Shown here: positions 8,263 to 17,533 of the stretch, in pieces | How positions within the stretch are numbered: position 1 is the first letter of the stretch | Layout: the number at the start of each line of letters is the position of its first letter | Assembly: GCF_001705435.1 (NCBI RefSeq) | Contig: NZ_MDEN01000051.1 | Location: 1 to 64,000 of the forward strand | Source: Pseudomonas graminis | Lineage (GTDB): Bacteria > Pseudomonadota > Gammaproteobacteria > Pseudomonadales > Pseudomonadaceae | Reading direction: 5' to 3' | DNA length: 64,000 bases | Program-made: the position numbers and the translations under genes | Notes under the pieces: generated by a model | What the model saw: only the letters and a program-made list of their open reading frames with translations | Told to the model about the DNA's origin: nothing | The model's database searches: none

Positions 8263-10470
8263 ATGGCATCGACATCGTTGCGCAATACATTCCGCCGTCT
8301 CTGGGCGCTGGACAAGTTTTCCTACAGCGTGCGGGTTTTTATCGCGCTGACCGGCAGCATGGCGCTGTGCTGGTACCAGAACGAGATGTCCCAGTTGATC
8401 CCGCTGTTCCTCGGGATTATCGCCAGCGCCCTGTCGGAGACCGATGACAGCTGGCAAGGCCGCCTCAATGCGCTGGCCGTGACGCTGGTGTGTTTCAGCA
8501 TCGCGGCGCTGTCCGTGGAGCTGCTGTTCCCCTACCCCGTGGTGTTCATCTGCGCGTTTGCCTTCGCGGCGTTCTGCCTGACGATGCTCGGCGCGCTGGG
8601 TGAGCGCTATGGCGCGATTGCCTACGCGACGCTGATTCTCTCGGTCTACACCATGATCGGCGTCGATCAGCGCGGCGGGGAAGTCACCGATTTCTGGCAC
8701 GAACCCATGCTGCTGGTCGCAGGCGCCGCGTGGTACGGCCTGCTGTCGGTGCTGTGGCAGATGCTGTTTTCCAATCAGCCGGTGCAGCAGGCGCTGGCCC
8801 GACTGTTTCGCGAGCTGGGCCTGTACCTGAAGCTCAAATCAGAGCTGTTCGAGCCGATTCGTACCCTGGATATTGAAGCCAAGCGCCTGGAGCTTGCCAA
8901 ACAGAACGGCAAGGTCGTCGGCGCGCTCAACGTGACCAAGGAAATCATCCTTAACCGCGTCGGCAGCGGTCGCCCGGGCTCGAAGGTCAGTCGCTACCTG
9001 AAGCTGTACTTTCTGGCCCAGGACATCCACGAACGGGCCAGTTCGTCGCACTATCCCTACAACTCCCTGGCCGAAGCGTTTTTTCATAGCGACGTATTGT
9101 TTCGCTGCCAGCGCCTGCTGCGCCAGCAAGGCCGCGCCTGCCGTGACCTGTCGGCGTCGATCCAGCTGCGCCAGCCGTTCATCTATGACGACAGCTTCGC
9201 CCACGCGCTGAATGATCTGCGCGCCTCCCTCGAACACCTTCGGATTCAGAGCAATCCGGCGTGGCGCGGGCTGCTGCGTTCGTTGCGGGCGCTGGCCAAT
9301 AACCTTGGCACCCTCGACCGGCTGCTCAGCGATGCAAGCAATCCCGACGCCCTGGCCGACGCCACCGACAGCAGCCTGCTGGACCGCTCACCGCGCAACC
9401 TCAAAGACGTCTGGACGCGCCTGCGCCTGCAACTGACGCCGACCTCGCTGCTGTTCCGTCACGCCCTGCGCCTGCCGTTGGCGCTGGTCATCGGCTACAT
9501 CATGGTTCACCTGATTCACCCGTCCCAGGGGTACTGGATCATCCTCACCACGGTGTTCGTCTGCCAGCCCAGCTACGGCGCCACGCGACGCAAACTCGGG
9601 CAGCGCATCATCGGCACGGCCATTGGCCTGACGGCGGGCTGGATTCTGTTTGACCTGATCACCACGCCAGTCCTGCAATCGATGTGCGCGGTGCTGGCCG
9701 GCGTGGTTTTCTTCGTCAACCGGACCACGCGCTACACGCTGTCGACGGCGGCGATCACGGTGATGATTCTGTTCTGCTTCAATCAGGTCGGCGACGGTTA
9801 CGGCGTGTTCCTGCCGCGCCTGCTGGACACGCTGCTGGGCAGCCTGATCGCCGGCCTGGCTGTGTTCCTGTTCCTGCCGGACTGGCAAGGTCGCCGGCTC
9901 AACAAGGTGCTGGCCAACACGCTGTCGTGCAACAGCATTTACCTGCGCCAGATCATGCAGCAATACGCGAACGGCAAGAGCGACGACCTCGCCTATCGAC
10001 TGGCCCGCCGCAACGCCCATAACGCCGACGCGGCGCTGTCCACCACACTGGCCAACATGCTCATGGAGCCGGGGCATTTCCGCAAAGAGGCCGACGTCGG
10101 TTTTCGCTTTCTGGTGCTGTCACACACCCTGCTCAGTTACCTGTCGGGGCTGGGCGCGCACCGCGACGCACCGCTGCCGCCTGAAGTGCGCGAGCAACTG
10201 ATCGAGGGCGCCGCAGCAAGCCTTGCCGCGAGCATCGATGAGATCGCCCAAAGCCTGGCGATGCGTGAGCCGGTTGCCGTGCAAAGCGATGCCGAAGAAG
10301 CGCTGGCAACGAGCCTGGAACAGATGCCGGAAGAGATCGACGAGGGCCAACGGCTGGTGCAAACCCAACTGGCCCTGATCTGCCGTCAGCTAGGCCCACT
10401 GCGCACGCTGGCGGCGCACTTGATCAAAGAGCCGGTCAAAGAACCCGACATCACAGACCGTGCAGCTTGA
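8263..10470 (+). CDS. yccS: YccS-type inner-membrane protein (FUSC family)
   Basis: A 735-residue integral membrane protein with the YccS layout: an N-terminal block of about six membrane segments (residues 20-170), a large soluble region, a second block of membrane segments (about 395-550, including HPSQGYWIILTTVFVCQPSYGATR), and a cytoplasmic C-terminal region. The duplicated membrane half belongs to the FUSC/aromatic acid exporter superfamily. A role as exporter is inferred from the family only; no substrate is established. The last 20 bases overlap the convergent gene on the other strand. Confidence 0.88.
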   Translation: MASTSLRNTFRRLWALDKFSYSVRVFIALTGSMALCWYQNEMSQLIPLFLGIIASALSETDDSWQGRLNALAVTLVCFSIAALSVELLFPYPVVFICAFAFAAFCLTMLGALGERYGAIAYATLILSVYTMIGVDQRGGEVTDFWHEPMLLVAGAAWYGLLSVLWQMLFSNQPVQQALARLFRELGLYLKLKSELFEPIRTLDIEAKRLELAKQNGKVVGALNVTKEIILNRVGSGRPGSKVSRYLKLYFLAQDIHERASSSHYPYNSLAEAFFHSDVLFRCQRLLRQQGRACRDLSASIQLRQPFIYDDSFAHALNDLRASLEHLRIQSNPAWRGLLRSLRALANNLGTLDRLLSDASNPDALADATDSSLLDRSPRNLKDVWTRLRLQLTPTSLLFRHALRLPLALVIGYIMVHLIHPSQGYWIILTTVFVCQPSYGATRRKLGQRIIGTAIGLTAGWILFDLITTPVLQSMCAVLAGVVFFVNRTTRYTLSTAAITVMILFCFNQVGDGYGVFLPRLLDTLLGSLIAGLAVFLFLPDWQGRRLNKVLANTLSCNSIYLRQIMQQYANGKSDDLAYRLARRNAHNADAALSTTLANMLMEPGHFRKEADVGFRFLVLSHTLLSYLSGLGAHRDAPLPPEVREQLIEGAAASLAASIDEIAQSLAMREPVAVQSDAEEALATSLEQMPEEIDEGQRLVQTQLALICRQLGPLRTLAAHLIKEPVKEPDITDRAA

Positions 10471-11188
10471 TGAGCTTGTCGTACGTGCCGTCCGCTTTCA
10501 TGTCGGCGATCGCCTTGTCGAAATCCATAACGATCTGCTGGTGATCCGCCCGCTTGAGGCTCACCAGCACATGCAGACTGTTTTCGCTGAGTGATTTGGG
10601 CAGGAATTCGACGTCTGCCTGCACGTCTGCAGGCTCGCGTTTGAGGGCAAACCGCGCCGCGTACTCGTCTTCCACCGTCAAGCCGACCCTGCCCGCAGCG
10701 AGCATCCTGACGGCGATCGAGAAACTCGCCACCGGCACCTTTTCCAGGTTGGCATCGGCGTCGAATTCCGGCGAATAGGCGTAGCCGCGCACCACTGCAA
10801 TCGAATAGCCGTGCAGCTGGGACAGGGTCTGAAATTCGATGGAGGCGTCTTTGCGCTTCAGAAAACGCAGGCGGTTGATCAGGTACGGCGCGGAGAACAC
10901 GCCAATGCGCGTGCGGTCTTCGCTGTACCAGGCGTTGATGACGATGTCATACCGCCCTTCGCTCAGCCCATGAATCGCCCGCGCCCACGGCACTTGCTCG
11001 TATTCGGTGTCATAGCCCGCGCGGCCCAGTGCCGTGCGAATCAGGTCAGTGGAAAGCCCGTCGTGCAGCAATGACACGTCGGCATAGGGCGCCCACGCAT
11101 CGCCGGCGAGACGCAATGTCTGCGCGACCGCGCCCTGGGCTATCAGCATCATTCCCAACAGCCCTGCGGCGCACAGCAAACGCGTCAT
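10451..11188 (-). CDS. Periplasmic substrate-binding protein (SBP_bac_3-like)
   Basis: A 245-residue protein with a clear signal peptide (MTRLLCAAGLLGMMLIAQGAVAQ, cut after AVA-Q, residues 1-22) and a bacterial solute-binding family 3 fold. The patterns GLSTDLIRTAL, GRYDIVINAWYSEDR and MLAAGRVGLTVEDEYAA are those of polar amino acid binders. There is no permease or ATPase gene nearby, so it is an orphan; such proteins may feed a distant transporter or act in sensing. AGGAAG precedes the ATG at a good distance. It converges on yccS with a 20-base overlap. Confidence 0.85.
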   Translation of the reverse strand: MTRLLCAAGLLGMMLIAQGAVAQTLRLAGDAWAPYADVSLLHDGLSTDLIRTALGRAGYDTEYEQVPWARAIHGLSEGRYDIVINAWYSEDRTRIGVFSAPYLINRLRFLKRKDASIEFQTLSQLHGYSIAVVRGYAYSPEFDADANLEKVPVASFSIAVRMLAAGRVGLTVEDEYAARFALKREPADVQADVEFLPKSLSENSLHVLVSLKRADHQQIVMDFDKAIADMKADGTYDKLIKLHGL

Positions 11189-11394
11189 GCTCAGCTTCCT
11201 TGTGGCAACTGGCCTTCAGTGAAGACTCATTTTGAGCTTTGCACAACTGGTAACACTGTGATGTTTGTGCAGCAGTTCAACAAAATGACACACCGTTAAC
11301 CGCACCCTCCGTCTCGCCCGGTTTGCCGCGAATTTGGGCTTGCGCCGATATGCGTTTAGTATCCGGCATCCACTTCTTCTCGCAGGCCGGCGTC

Positions 11395-11853
11395 ATGTCT
11401 ATCAACTGGATTTGCAAACACCATACCGACCTTGGAAAAGAGCAGCTGTACGCCATCCTGCAACTGAGGGCGCAAGTGTTCGTGGTGGAGCAGAAATGCT
11501 GGTATCTGGACGTCGACGGTCAGGATTTGCTGGGCGATACCTGCCATCTGATGGCCTGGCAAAATGATCAGCTGGTCGCTTACCTGCGCCTGCTGGACCC
11601 GATTCAGCAGAACGGTGACGTGACCATCGGCCGGGTGGTAACTGCACCATCGATGCGCAACAAGGGAATGGGCCATGAGCTGATGGTTCAGGCGCTGAAG
11701 CACGCTGAGCTCCAATGGCCGGACCAGCCGATATTCCTCTCGGCCCAGGCGCATTTGCAGGGCTACTACAGCCGCTACGGTTTCAATCCGGTGGGCGAGG
11801 TCTACGTCGAGGACGGCATTCCTCACATCAGCATGCGTCGCGATCTGGACTGA
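11395..11853 (+). CDS. ElaA-like GNAT N-acetyltransferase
   Basis: A 152-residue acetyltransferase of the ElaA branch of the GNAT superfamily. The acetyl-CoA binding region reads IGRVVTAPSMRNKGMGHELM (R/Q-x-x-G-x-G/A type, residues about 78-97), and the C-terminal half has LSAQAHLQGYYSRYGF, typical of ElaA. The true start is set at the ATG 11395 (MSINWICKHH...), matching the family; an upstream in-frame start at 11323 would add 24 residues without family match. The substrate is not known. It is monocistronic. Confidence 0.88.
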   Translation: MSINWICKHHTDLGKEQLYAILQLRAQVFVVEQKCWYLDVDGQDLLGDTCHLMAWQNDQLVAYLRLLDPIQQNGDVTIGRVVTAPSMRNKGMGHELMVQALKHAELQWPDQPIFLSAQAHLQGYYSRYGFNPVGEVYVEDGIPHISMRRDLD

Positions 11854-11924
11854 TCCGGCATCTGAACCCCGATGGCTCTTGCCGGGCCGGATCCATCCGG
11901 ACTCGGACCACTTGTTGGACCTTT

Positions 11925-11950
11925 GTAGGACCGGCTTTAGCCGGGAAGCT
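11925..11950. repeat. Single REP half-element
   Basis: GTAGGACCGGCTTTAGCCGG at 11925 onwards is the same REP type as the array at 1-607, here as one unpaired copy, between the elaA-like gene and the convergent winged-helix gene. Confidence 0.75.
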
Positions 11951-11976
11951 CTTGAATCAACGCCCCTGACACGACG

Positions 11977-12273
11977 TCACGGATACCCCAGCACCGTCTT
12001 GATGGTCTGCAGATTCCCTTCGATCCAGCGGCGGTCAATCGCGCCCCAATCACGAATCCGGTAACCGCCGGCATGATTGCGGGCGCCATCAAGTTGCTCG
12101 AACTCGCAGACAATATCCAGATCAGCCAGCGCCGCGATGGTGTCCTGGGCGGTGCGCCGAGGCATGCCGGTGACGTCGGTCAGGGCCGGGACGCTGCTGG
12201 CGATGCCGCTGTCGATCAGATACGCCACATACAGGCGGCGATAAAAACTGCTCTTGGTCTTGCTGACTTCCAT
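11977..12273 (-). CDS. Small winged-helix DNA-binding protein (HTH_43-like)
   Basis: A 98-residue protein that looks like a single winged helix-turn-helix domain: helices in YRRLYVAYLIDSG and VPALTDVTGMPRRTAQDTIAAL (the recognition helix region), then a beta wing (CEFEQLDGARNHAGGYRIRDWG). This matches the short Pseudomonas proteins assigned to the HTH_43 type. The ATG at 12273 has AAGGAA upstream; a TTG directly before it is less likely. Its targets are unknown. The YgjP-like gene lies 31 bp upstream on the same strand, so the two probably share a transcript. Confidence 0.7.
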   Translation of the reverse strand: MEVSKTKSSFYRRLYVAYLIDSGIASSVPALTDVTGMPRRTAQDTIAALADLDIVCEFEQLDGARNHAGGYRIRDWGAIDRRWIEGNLQTIKTVLGYP

Positions 12274-12304
12274 CAAAACTTCCTTGAAAAGCGTTAGCGG
12301 CTGA

Positions 12305-12823
12305 TCAGCGCACGGCCGTCTGCATGTCTCGCCAGGTCAGGTAGATGCGCAGGTCGAATTCCAACTGGTGATAGCCCGGCTGCATGTGTTCGCACAATTG
12401 ATAAAACGCCTTGTTGTGGTCCGACTCTTTGAAATGCGCCAGTTCGTGGACCACGATCATCTTCAGAAACTGCGGCGCCGCCTCCTTGAACAACGCCGCC
12501 ACCCGGATTTCCTTTTTGGACTTGAGCTTGCCGCCCTGCACCCGCGACACCGTGGTATGCAGGCCCAGCGCTCGGTGGGTCAGGTCGAGGCGGTTGTCGA
12601 ACAGCACTTTGTCGATGTTTGGCGCGTTGCGCAGGTATTCCTGTTTGAGCGACAGGGCGTAGGCATACAGCGCCTTGTCGCTCTGGATTTCGTGACGATC
12701 CGGGTAACGCTGCTGCAGATAATCCGTCAGCCGGTTCTGCGCGATCAGTTGCCGAACCTGATCCTGCAGGCCTTCGGGATAGGCCTGCAGGTATTTGAGC
12801 GGCATGGGCGTGGTGACAGTCAT
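12305..12823 (-). CDS. YgjP-type M48-like zinc metallopeptidase
   Basis: A 172-residue protein of the YgjP/DUF45 (WLM-like) group. The zinc site HELAHFKESDH is seen at residues 126-136: H126, E127, H130 and H136 fit the HExxH-x5-H pattern. No signal peptide is seen, so it is probably cytoplasmic. The substrate is not known. It sits between the winged-helix gene (31 bp downstream) and the cyclic-di-GMP gene (40 bp upstream), all on the minus strand, and could be in one transcript with them. Confidence 0.85.
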   Translation of the reverse strand: MTVTTPMPLKYLQAYPEGLQDQVRQLIAQNRLTDYLQQRYPDRHEIQSDKALYAYALSLKQEYLRNAPNIDKVLFDNRLDLTHRALGLHTTVSRVQGGKLKSKKEIRVAALFKEAAPQFLKMIVVHELAHFKESDHNKAFYQLCEHMQPGYHQLEFDLRIYLTWRDMQTAVR

Positions 12824-12862
12824 GGTCGAACCGGGTCGCGGGAAAAGCGCGAGTCTACCGCG

Positions 12863-15019
12863 TCAGTCCTGGCCGAGCAGCTGTAACGCGATCGGCAGGT
12901 CGACCGGCTCGACGAAACGCTCTGCCTCAAGGGGCGGCATCGGGTGAGCGATGAGAAAGCCCTGAATGATCTGGCAGCCGTTGTCGACCAGCCACTCATA
13001 CTGCTCGTAGGTTTCGACGCCCTCGGCAATCACCTCGATATCGAGCATGCGACACAGGTCAATGATGCTGCGCGCAACGGCCAGGTCTCGGGGCGATCCC
13101 AGCATGCCGCCAATGAAGTGCCGATCGAGCTTCAGAGTGTCCAGATCGAGGTTGCGCAGGTGGGCAAGGGAGCTGTCGCCTGCACCGAAATCATCCAGCG
13201 ACACCCGCACGCCGATGTCATGCAGGTTCTGCAGCTGCTTGCGGCTGTGCACCAGGTTATGGACCAGCGATGGCTCGGTGAGCTCGATTTCCAGCTGCCG
13301 GGGTTTCAGGCCATGTATCTGCATCGCACGTTGCAGCTCGGCCGCAAGATTGGGCAGGCTGAATTGCGCCGGGCTCACGCTGACGCTCATGATCAGATCG
13401 TCCGGGAATACGTCGCTCCAGCGTTGGCGCTGCGCCGCACCCTGCTCGAAAATCCAGCTGCCGAGCTTGTTGATCAGCCGCGTCTCTTCCAGCAGCGGGA
13501 TGAACACGCCTGACGGCACGTCGCCCGCGTCCGGATGGTGCCAGCGCAGCAGCGCCTCGAAGCCCCGGGTCTTGCCGGTGACGACATTGACCTGCGGCTG
13601 GTAGACCATGGAAAAGTCTTTGCCATCGATTGCCGTGCGCACGCTCTCTTCGAGCATCAGACGCGAGCGCGCGCGACCATTCATGTACTGATCGAAGAAA
13701 CGATATTGCTGACGCCCTGCCCGCTTGGCTTCGTACATGGCAATGTCCGCCGCACGCAGCAGGCCATCCAGATTGGCGCCGCAGTCCGGGTAGACCGCGA
13801 TGCCGATACTGGCTCCCAGCGTGGCTTCTACCCCGTCCACCAAACGCCGCGCGGACACACGCTCGATCAGCTTTTCGGCGACCTTGGCAGCGTGTTCGGG
13901 GAAATCCAGCCCGTCGATGACCACCACGAACTCGTCGCCGCCCATCCGCGCAAGCACGTCGTAAGGACGCAGGCAGTCTTTCAACTGCCCGCCGACCCAC
14001 TGCAACACCTGATCGCCGGCGTCATGGCCCAGAGAGTCGTTCACATCCTTGAAGCCGTCGAGGTCCAGGTACAGCACAACCAGGTATTTGCCCGCATGCT
14101 CATTGCGCAGCAGCATCCCTTCGACCGTCTGATAGAAACCACGGCGGTTCAGCAGACCGGTGAGCGAATCCGTCACGGCCTGGTGCTCGAGCTGACTGTA
14201 GAGGTCACGCACCACTGACATGTCGAGCACGCTGAGCACCATGGCACGCTGCTCGGCGGGCAGCGGCGCGCAGGACAATGAAACCGGGACCTGACGCCCC
14301 TCGGGTGTTCGCAACACGGCGTCGTGGACGCGGTAGGTGTCAGCACGGCGATAGTGATGATAAAAGCCGGAGTCGACCCATTCCCCGACGCTGGGCTCGT
14401 GCAAATAGGCGCGCAACGCGGTGCCGCGCAGTTCGCCGTCAGTCATGCCCAGCAAGCGGCAGATCGCCGGATTGGCGAAACTGACAACGCCGTCTTCGGA
14501 CACCACAAGAATGCCTTCGGCCACGTTCGCCAGCACCGAGGCGTTGAATGCCCGCGCCGATTCAAGCTCGCGGCTCAGCTTCTGCAGGGCACGCCGATTG
14601 TGCTGCTGCTCCAGAAGCGCCTGAACCTTGGGCCTGAGAATATTGGGATCGAAGGGCTTGAACAGGTAATCGACTGCGCCGCTGGCGTAGCCCTTGTGCA
14701 CCGAGTCGCGGGATTGTTCGTTGGCAGTGAGGAAGATGATCGGCGTCAACCGCGTTCGCAGACTGCCACGCATAAGGCGGGCGACTTCGAAACCATCCAT
14801 GTCCGGCATCTGCACATCAAGCAGCACCAGATCGACATCTCGGTCCAGCAAAATACCCAACGCTTCCATGCCTGAGGCGGCGGTGATGATTTCCCGGTCC
14901 TGTCGCTGCAGGACTGCGCACATGGTCACCAGATTTTCCGGGTAATCATCAACAACCAACAATACTGATTTGCCACTTAGTGGCAGGGACTGCACGCATT
15001 CCATGCTGCTACTCATCAT
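12863..15019 (-). CDS. Response regulator with PAS, GGDEF and EAL domains
   Basis: A 718-residue cyclic-di-GMP signalling protein. Order: receiver domain (residues about 18-135; acidic pair D24-D25, phospho-acceptor D68, K in YLFKPFD); coiled linker; PAS domain (about 165-280); GGDEF domain (motif GGDEF at 360-364, full); EAL domain from about 465 (EALLRW at 488, DDFGAG, EVIAEGVET). Both catalytic signatures look intact, so it could make or break cyclic-di-GMP, with switching by the receiver and PAS domains. No histidine kinase gene is adjacent, so its partner must be elsewhere. The start is the first of two adjacent ATGs (15019); the ribosome site is weak. Confidence 0.92.
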   Translation of the reverse strand: MMSSSMECVQSLPLSGKSVLLVVDDYPENLVTMCAVLQRQDREIITAASGMEALGILLDRDVDLVLLDVQMPDMDGFEVARLMRGSLRTRLTPIIFLTANEQSRDSVHKGYASGAVDYLFKPFDPNILRPKVQALLEQQHNRRALQKLSRELESARAFNASVLANVAEGILVVSEDGVVSFANPAICRLLGMTDGELRGTALRAYLHEPSVGEWVDSGFYHHYRRADTYRVHDAVLRTPEGRQVPVSLSCAPLPAEQRAMVLSVLDMSVVRDLYSQLEHQAVTDSLTGLLNRRGFYQTVEGMLLRNEHAGKYLVVLYLDLDGFKDVNDSLGHDAGDQVLQWVGGQLKDCLRPYDVLARMGGDEFVVVIDGLDFPEHAAKVAEKLIERVSARRLVDGVEATLGASIGIAVYPDCGANLDGLLRAADIAMYEAKRAGRQQYRFFDQYMNGRARSRLMLEESVRTAIDGKDFSMVYQPQVNVVTGKTRGFEALLRWHHPDAGDVPSGVFIPLLEETRLINKLGSWIFEQGAAQRQRWSDVFPDDLIMSVSVSPAQFSLPNLAAELQRAMQIHGLKPRQLEIELTEPSLVHNLVHSRKQLQNLHDIGVRVSLDDFGAGDSSLAHLRNLDLDTLKLDRHFIGGMLGSPRDLAVARSIIDLCRMLDIEVIAEGVETYEQYEWLVDNGCQIIQGFLIAHPMPPLEAERFVEPVDLPIALQLLGQD

Positions 15020-15320
15020 TCACTTTACTGCCCGGGGAACGTCCCCGCTGAGGGCCTGATAGGCCATTACTCTAGCTTCGATTGGGGAAAAAAGAAGGCG
15101 GCCATAGTAGCGCCATCCAAAAAGTGCCATCCAACCGACTAACGGTAACGGCGCTGAATGTCAGGAGGACTCTGCGCTGCGGCTCAAATAGCGGCACTTT
15201 GACGTCAACCATCCGACAGATTCACGTTAACAAACGCGCCGTGGAACCGTATAAAAAGCTGCCCCCAACCCCCTTTCGCCCGCAACTTTGCTGGCAATGA
15301 GACATATCGGACGACTAGAC
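15020..15320. other. Intergenic region upstream of the alginate lyase
   Basis: A 301-base gap between divergent genes. It holds a perfect 10-base palindrome TTGACGTCAA at 15197-15206 and an A-rich TATAAAAA run near 15250, which may belong to promoter or operator sites of the lyase. No small gene is supported. Confidence 0.4.
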
Positions 15321-15986
15321 ATGATTGATTTGGGAACGTGGAATCTGAGCATTCCAGTGGGCTCGCCCCCCGCCACTATCGAGACACAGCAACTGCTTCA
15401 AGGTTACGACGGCAAGTACTTCAAGTCCGGCTCATCGAACATCACATTCTGGGCACCGGTCACCGGAAGCAAGACCGCCAATGCGATCTACCCACGTACC
15501 GAATTGCGCGAGACCTGGTCCAACGGCACGCTGCACAACTGGTACTACCAGGACGCCGACAATTACCTGAATGCCAAGCTCAAGGTCCTTCAGGTGCCGT
15601 CCTCCGGCAGGGTGGTCATCGGTCAAATCCACGTCTACGAAAGCACGCAGCCCCTGCTGAAGGTCGAATATCAGTACCTGGAAGCGACGCACATGGGCAA
15701 CATCGTCGCAAAGGTCCGCTATCACCCCGACGACAAAAAAGCGCGCGTAATCACGGTGGCGGAAAACGTCAGCCTGAACGAGACGTTCAATTACGTGATC
15801 CACCTGAATAAAGCCGGGTTGCTCAGCGTGACCGCCCACGGGATGGGCTGGAACGACCGGATCAGCGCCACCTGGAGTAAACAGCAGCTTTACTTCAAGG
15901 CCGGGGTCTATACCCAGGATCACACTGGCTATACCAGCGAAGGCGGCAAGACCATGTTCTTCAACCTGGACGCCGACCACAACTAA
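15321..15986 (+). CDS. Alginate lyase, polysaccharide lyase family 7
   Basis: A 221-residue single-domain PL7 enzyme that cuts alginate by beta-elimination. The three family motifs are present: YPRTELRE (residues 57-64, RxELR), QIH (102-104, catalytic His) and YFKAGVYTQ (191-199, catalytic Tyr). QIH suggests activity on polyguluronate or mixed alginate. There is no signal peptide with the start chosen here (ATG 15321, MIDLGTWNLSIPVG), nor with the ATG at 15297, so export is unclear. It is not linked to the alginate synthesis operon. A hairpin at 16007-16035 may end its transcript before the convergent putP. Confidence 0.9.
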   Translation: MIDLGTWNLSIPVGSPPATIETQQLLQGYDGKYFKSGSSNITFWAPVTGSKTANAIYPRTELRETWSNGTLHNWYYQDADNYLNAKLKVLQVPSSGRVVIGQIHVYESTQPLLKVEYQYLEATHMGNIVAKVRYHPDDKKARVITVAENVSLNETFNYVIHLNKAGLLSVTAHGMGWNDRISATWSKQQLYFKAGVYTQDHTGYTSEGGKTMFFNLDADHN

Positions 15987-16006
15987 ATCGGGTGCGGTCG
16001 CTCAAG

Positions 16007-16035
16007 AGCCCGAGCGTTGACGTCGCGCGGGCTTT
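16007..16035 (+). terminator. Possible terminator after the alginate lyase
   Basis: AGCCCG A GCG TTGACGT CGC G CGGGCT forms a stem of about nine pairs with one mismatch, followed by TTTG. It lies between the convergent lyase and putP genes. The T-run is short, so the call is weak. Confidence 0.4.
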
Positions 16036-16048
16036 GAGCAGGCGGCCT

Positions 16049-17533
16049 TTACGCCGCCTTGTACTCTTTTTCTGCTGCTTCAAAGCGCGTCAGCATGCCC
16101 GGCGTCGGGCCTTTACCGACGACGCTGAACAGCACGATCGCGATGCTGGCGAAGATGAAGCCGGGGATGATTTCGTACAGGCCCAGCAGCTCGAAGTGCT
16201 TCCACACCACGACGGTAATCGCGCCGACGAGAATCCCCGCCAGCGCGCCGTTGCGGGTCATGCCTTTCCAGATCACCGAGATCAGCACCACTGGCCCGAA
16301 TGCCGCGCCGAACCCTGCCCAGGCGTAGCTGACCAGACCCAGCACGCGGTTTTCAGGATTTGCGGCCAAGGCGATCGCGATCAGCGCAACCAGCAGCACC
16401 ATGGCCCGGCCTACCCACACCAGCTCTGTCTGGGACGCGCTTTTGCGCAGAAAGGCTTTGTAGAAGTCTTCGGTCAGCGCACTTGAACAGACCAGCAACT
16501 GACAGCTCAGCGTGCTCATGACCGCCGCAAGAATCGCCGACAGCAGCACACCGGCGATCCACGGGTTGAACAGGATCTTGGCCAGCTCGATGAAGACGCG
16601 CTCGTGGTTTTCAGTCACGGGCCCTGCCACCTCCGGATGCGCCGAAAAGTACGCGATGCCGAAGAAACCCACGGCAACGGTGCCACCCAGACAGAGGATC
16701 ATCCAGGTCATGGAAATACGGCGGGCCTTGGCAATCGACCTGACCGAGTCAGCGGCCATGAAACGCGCCAGGATGTGCGGCTGACCGAAGTAGCCCAGGC
16801 CCCAGCCCATCAGCGAAATGACGCCGATGAAAGTGGTGTTCTTGAGCATGTCGAAGTTGCTCGGGTCCTGCGCTTCGATGGCCATGAACGTGGTGTCGAC
16901 GCCACCGGTCGCCAGCAGCACGATGATCGGCGTAAGGATCAGCGCGAAGATCATCAGGGTGGCTTGCACGGTGTCTGTCCAGCTGACGGCCAGGAAGCCG
17001 CCGATGAAGGTGTAGGCGATCGTCGCCGCAGCGCCGGCCCACAAGGCGGTTTCGTAGGACATCCCGAACGTGCTTTCGAACAGCCGCGCGCCAGCGACGA
17101 TGCCGGAGGCGCAGTAGATCGTGAAGAACACCAGAATCACGATGGCGGAAATCACCCGCAGCAGGCCGCTGTTGTCTTCAAAGCGGCTGGAGAAGTAATC
17201 CGGGAGGGTCAGCGCATCGCCGTTGTGCTCGGTCTGTACCCGCAGGCGACCGGCGACGAACAGCCAGTTCAGGTAGGCCCCGATGATGAGCCCGATGGCG
17301 ATCCAGCTTTCCGACAGACCGGACATGTAGATCGCGCCCGGCAAGCCCATGAGCAGCCAGCCGCTCATGTCCGATGCACCGGCTGAAAGCGCCGTGACCA
17401 CACTGCCGAGGCTGCGCCCGCCGAGAATGTAGTCCGAGAGATTATTGGTGGAGCGGTAGGCCATGAGTCCTATGAGGACCATCGCGGCGATGTAGATCAC
17501 GAAGGTGATCAAGGTAGGGTTGCTGACACTCAT
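16049..17533 (-). CDS. putP: Sodium/proline symporter PutP
   Basis: A 494-residue sodium:solute symporter of the SSS family with the expected 13 membrane segments. The N-terminus (YILGGRSLGSVVTALSAGASDMSGWLLMGLPGAIY) is the PutP signature, including the Na+-site region SAGASDMSGW. It imports L-proline with Na+. It is divergent from putA across a 431-base control region and is therefore expected to be repressed by PutA in the absence of proline. The final residues EKEYKAA form a short cytoplasmic tail. Confidence 0.95.
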   Translation of the reverse strand: MSVSNPTLITFVIYIAAMVLIGLMAYRSTNNLSDYILGGRSLGSVVTALSAGASDMSGWLLMGLPGAIYMSGLSESWIAIGLIIGAYLNWLFVAGRLRVQTEHNGDALTLPDYFSSRFEDNSGLLRVISAIVILVFFTIYCASGIVAGARLFESTFGMSYETALWAGAAATIAYTFIGGFLAVSWTDTVQATLMIFALILTPIIVLLATGGVDTTFMAIEAQDPSNFDMLKNTTFIGVISLMGWGLGYFGQPHILARFMAADSVRSIAKARRISMTWMILCLGGTVAVGFFGIAYFSAHPEVAGPVTENHERVFIELAKILFNPWIAGVLLSAILAAVMSTLSCQLLVCSSALTEDFYKAFLRKSASQTELVWVGRAMVLLVALIAIALAANPENRVLGLVSYAWAGFGAAFGPVVLISVIWKGMTRNGALAGILVGAITVVVWKHFELLGLYEIIPGFIFASIAIVLFSVVGKGPTPGMLTRFEAAEKEYKAA

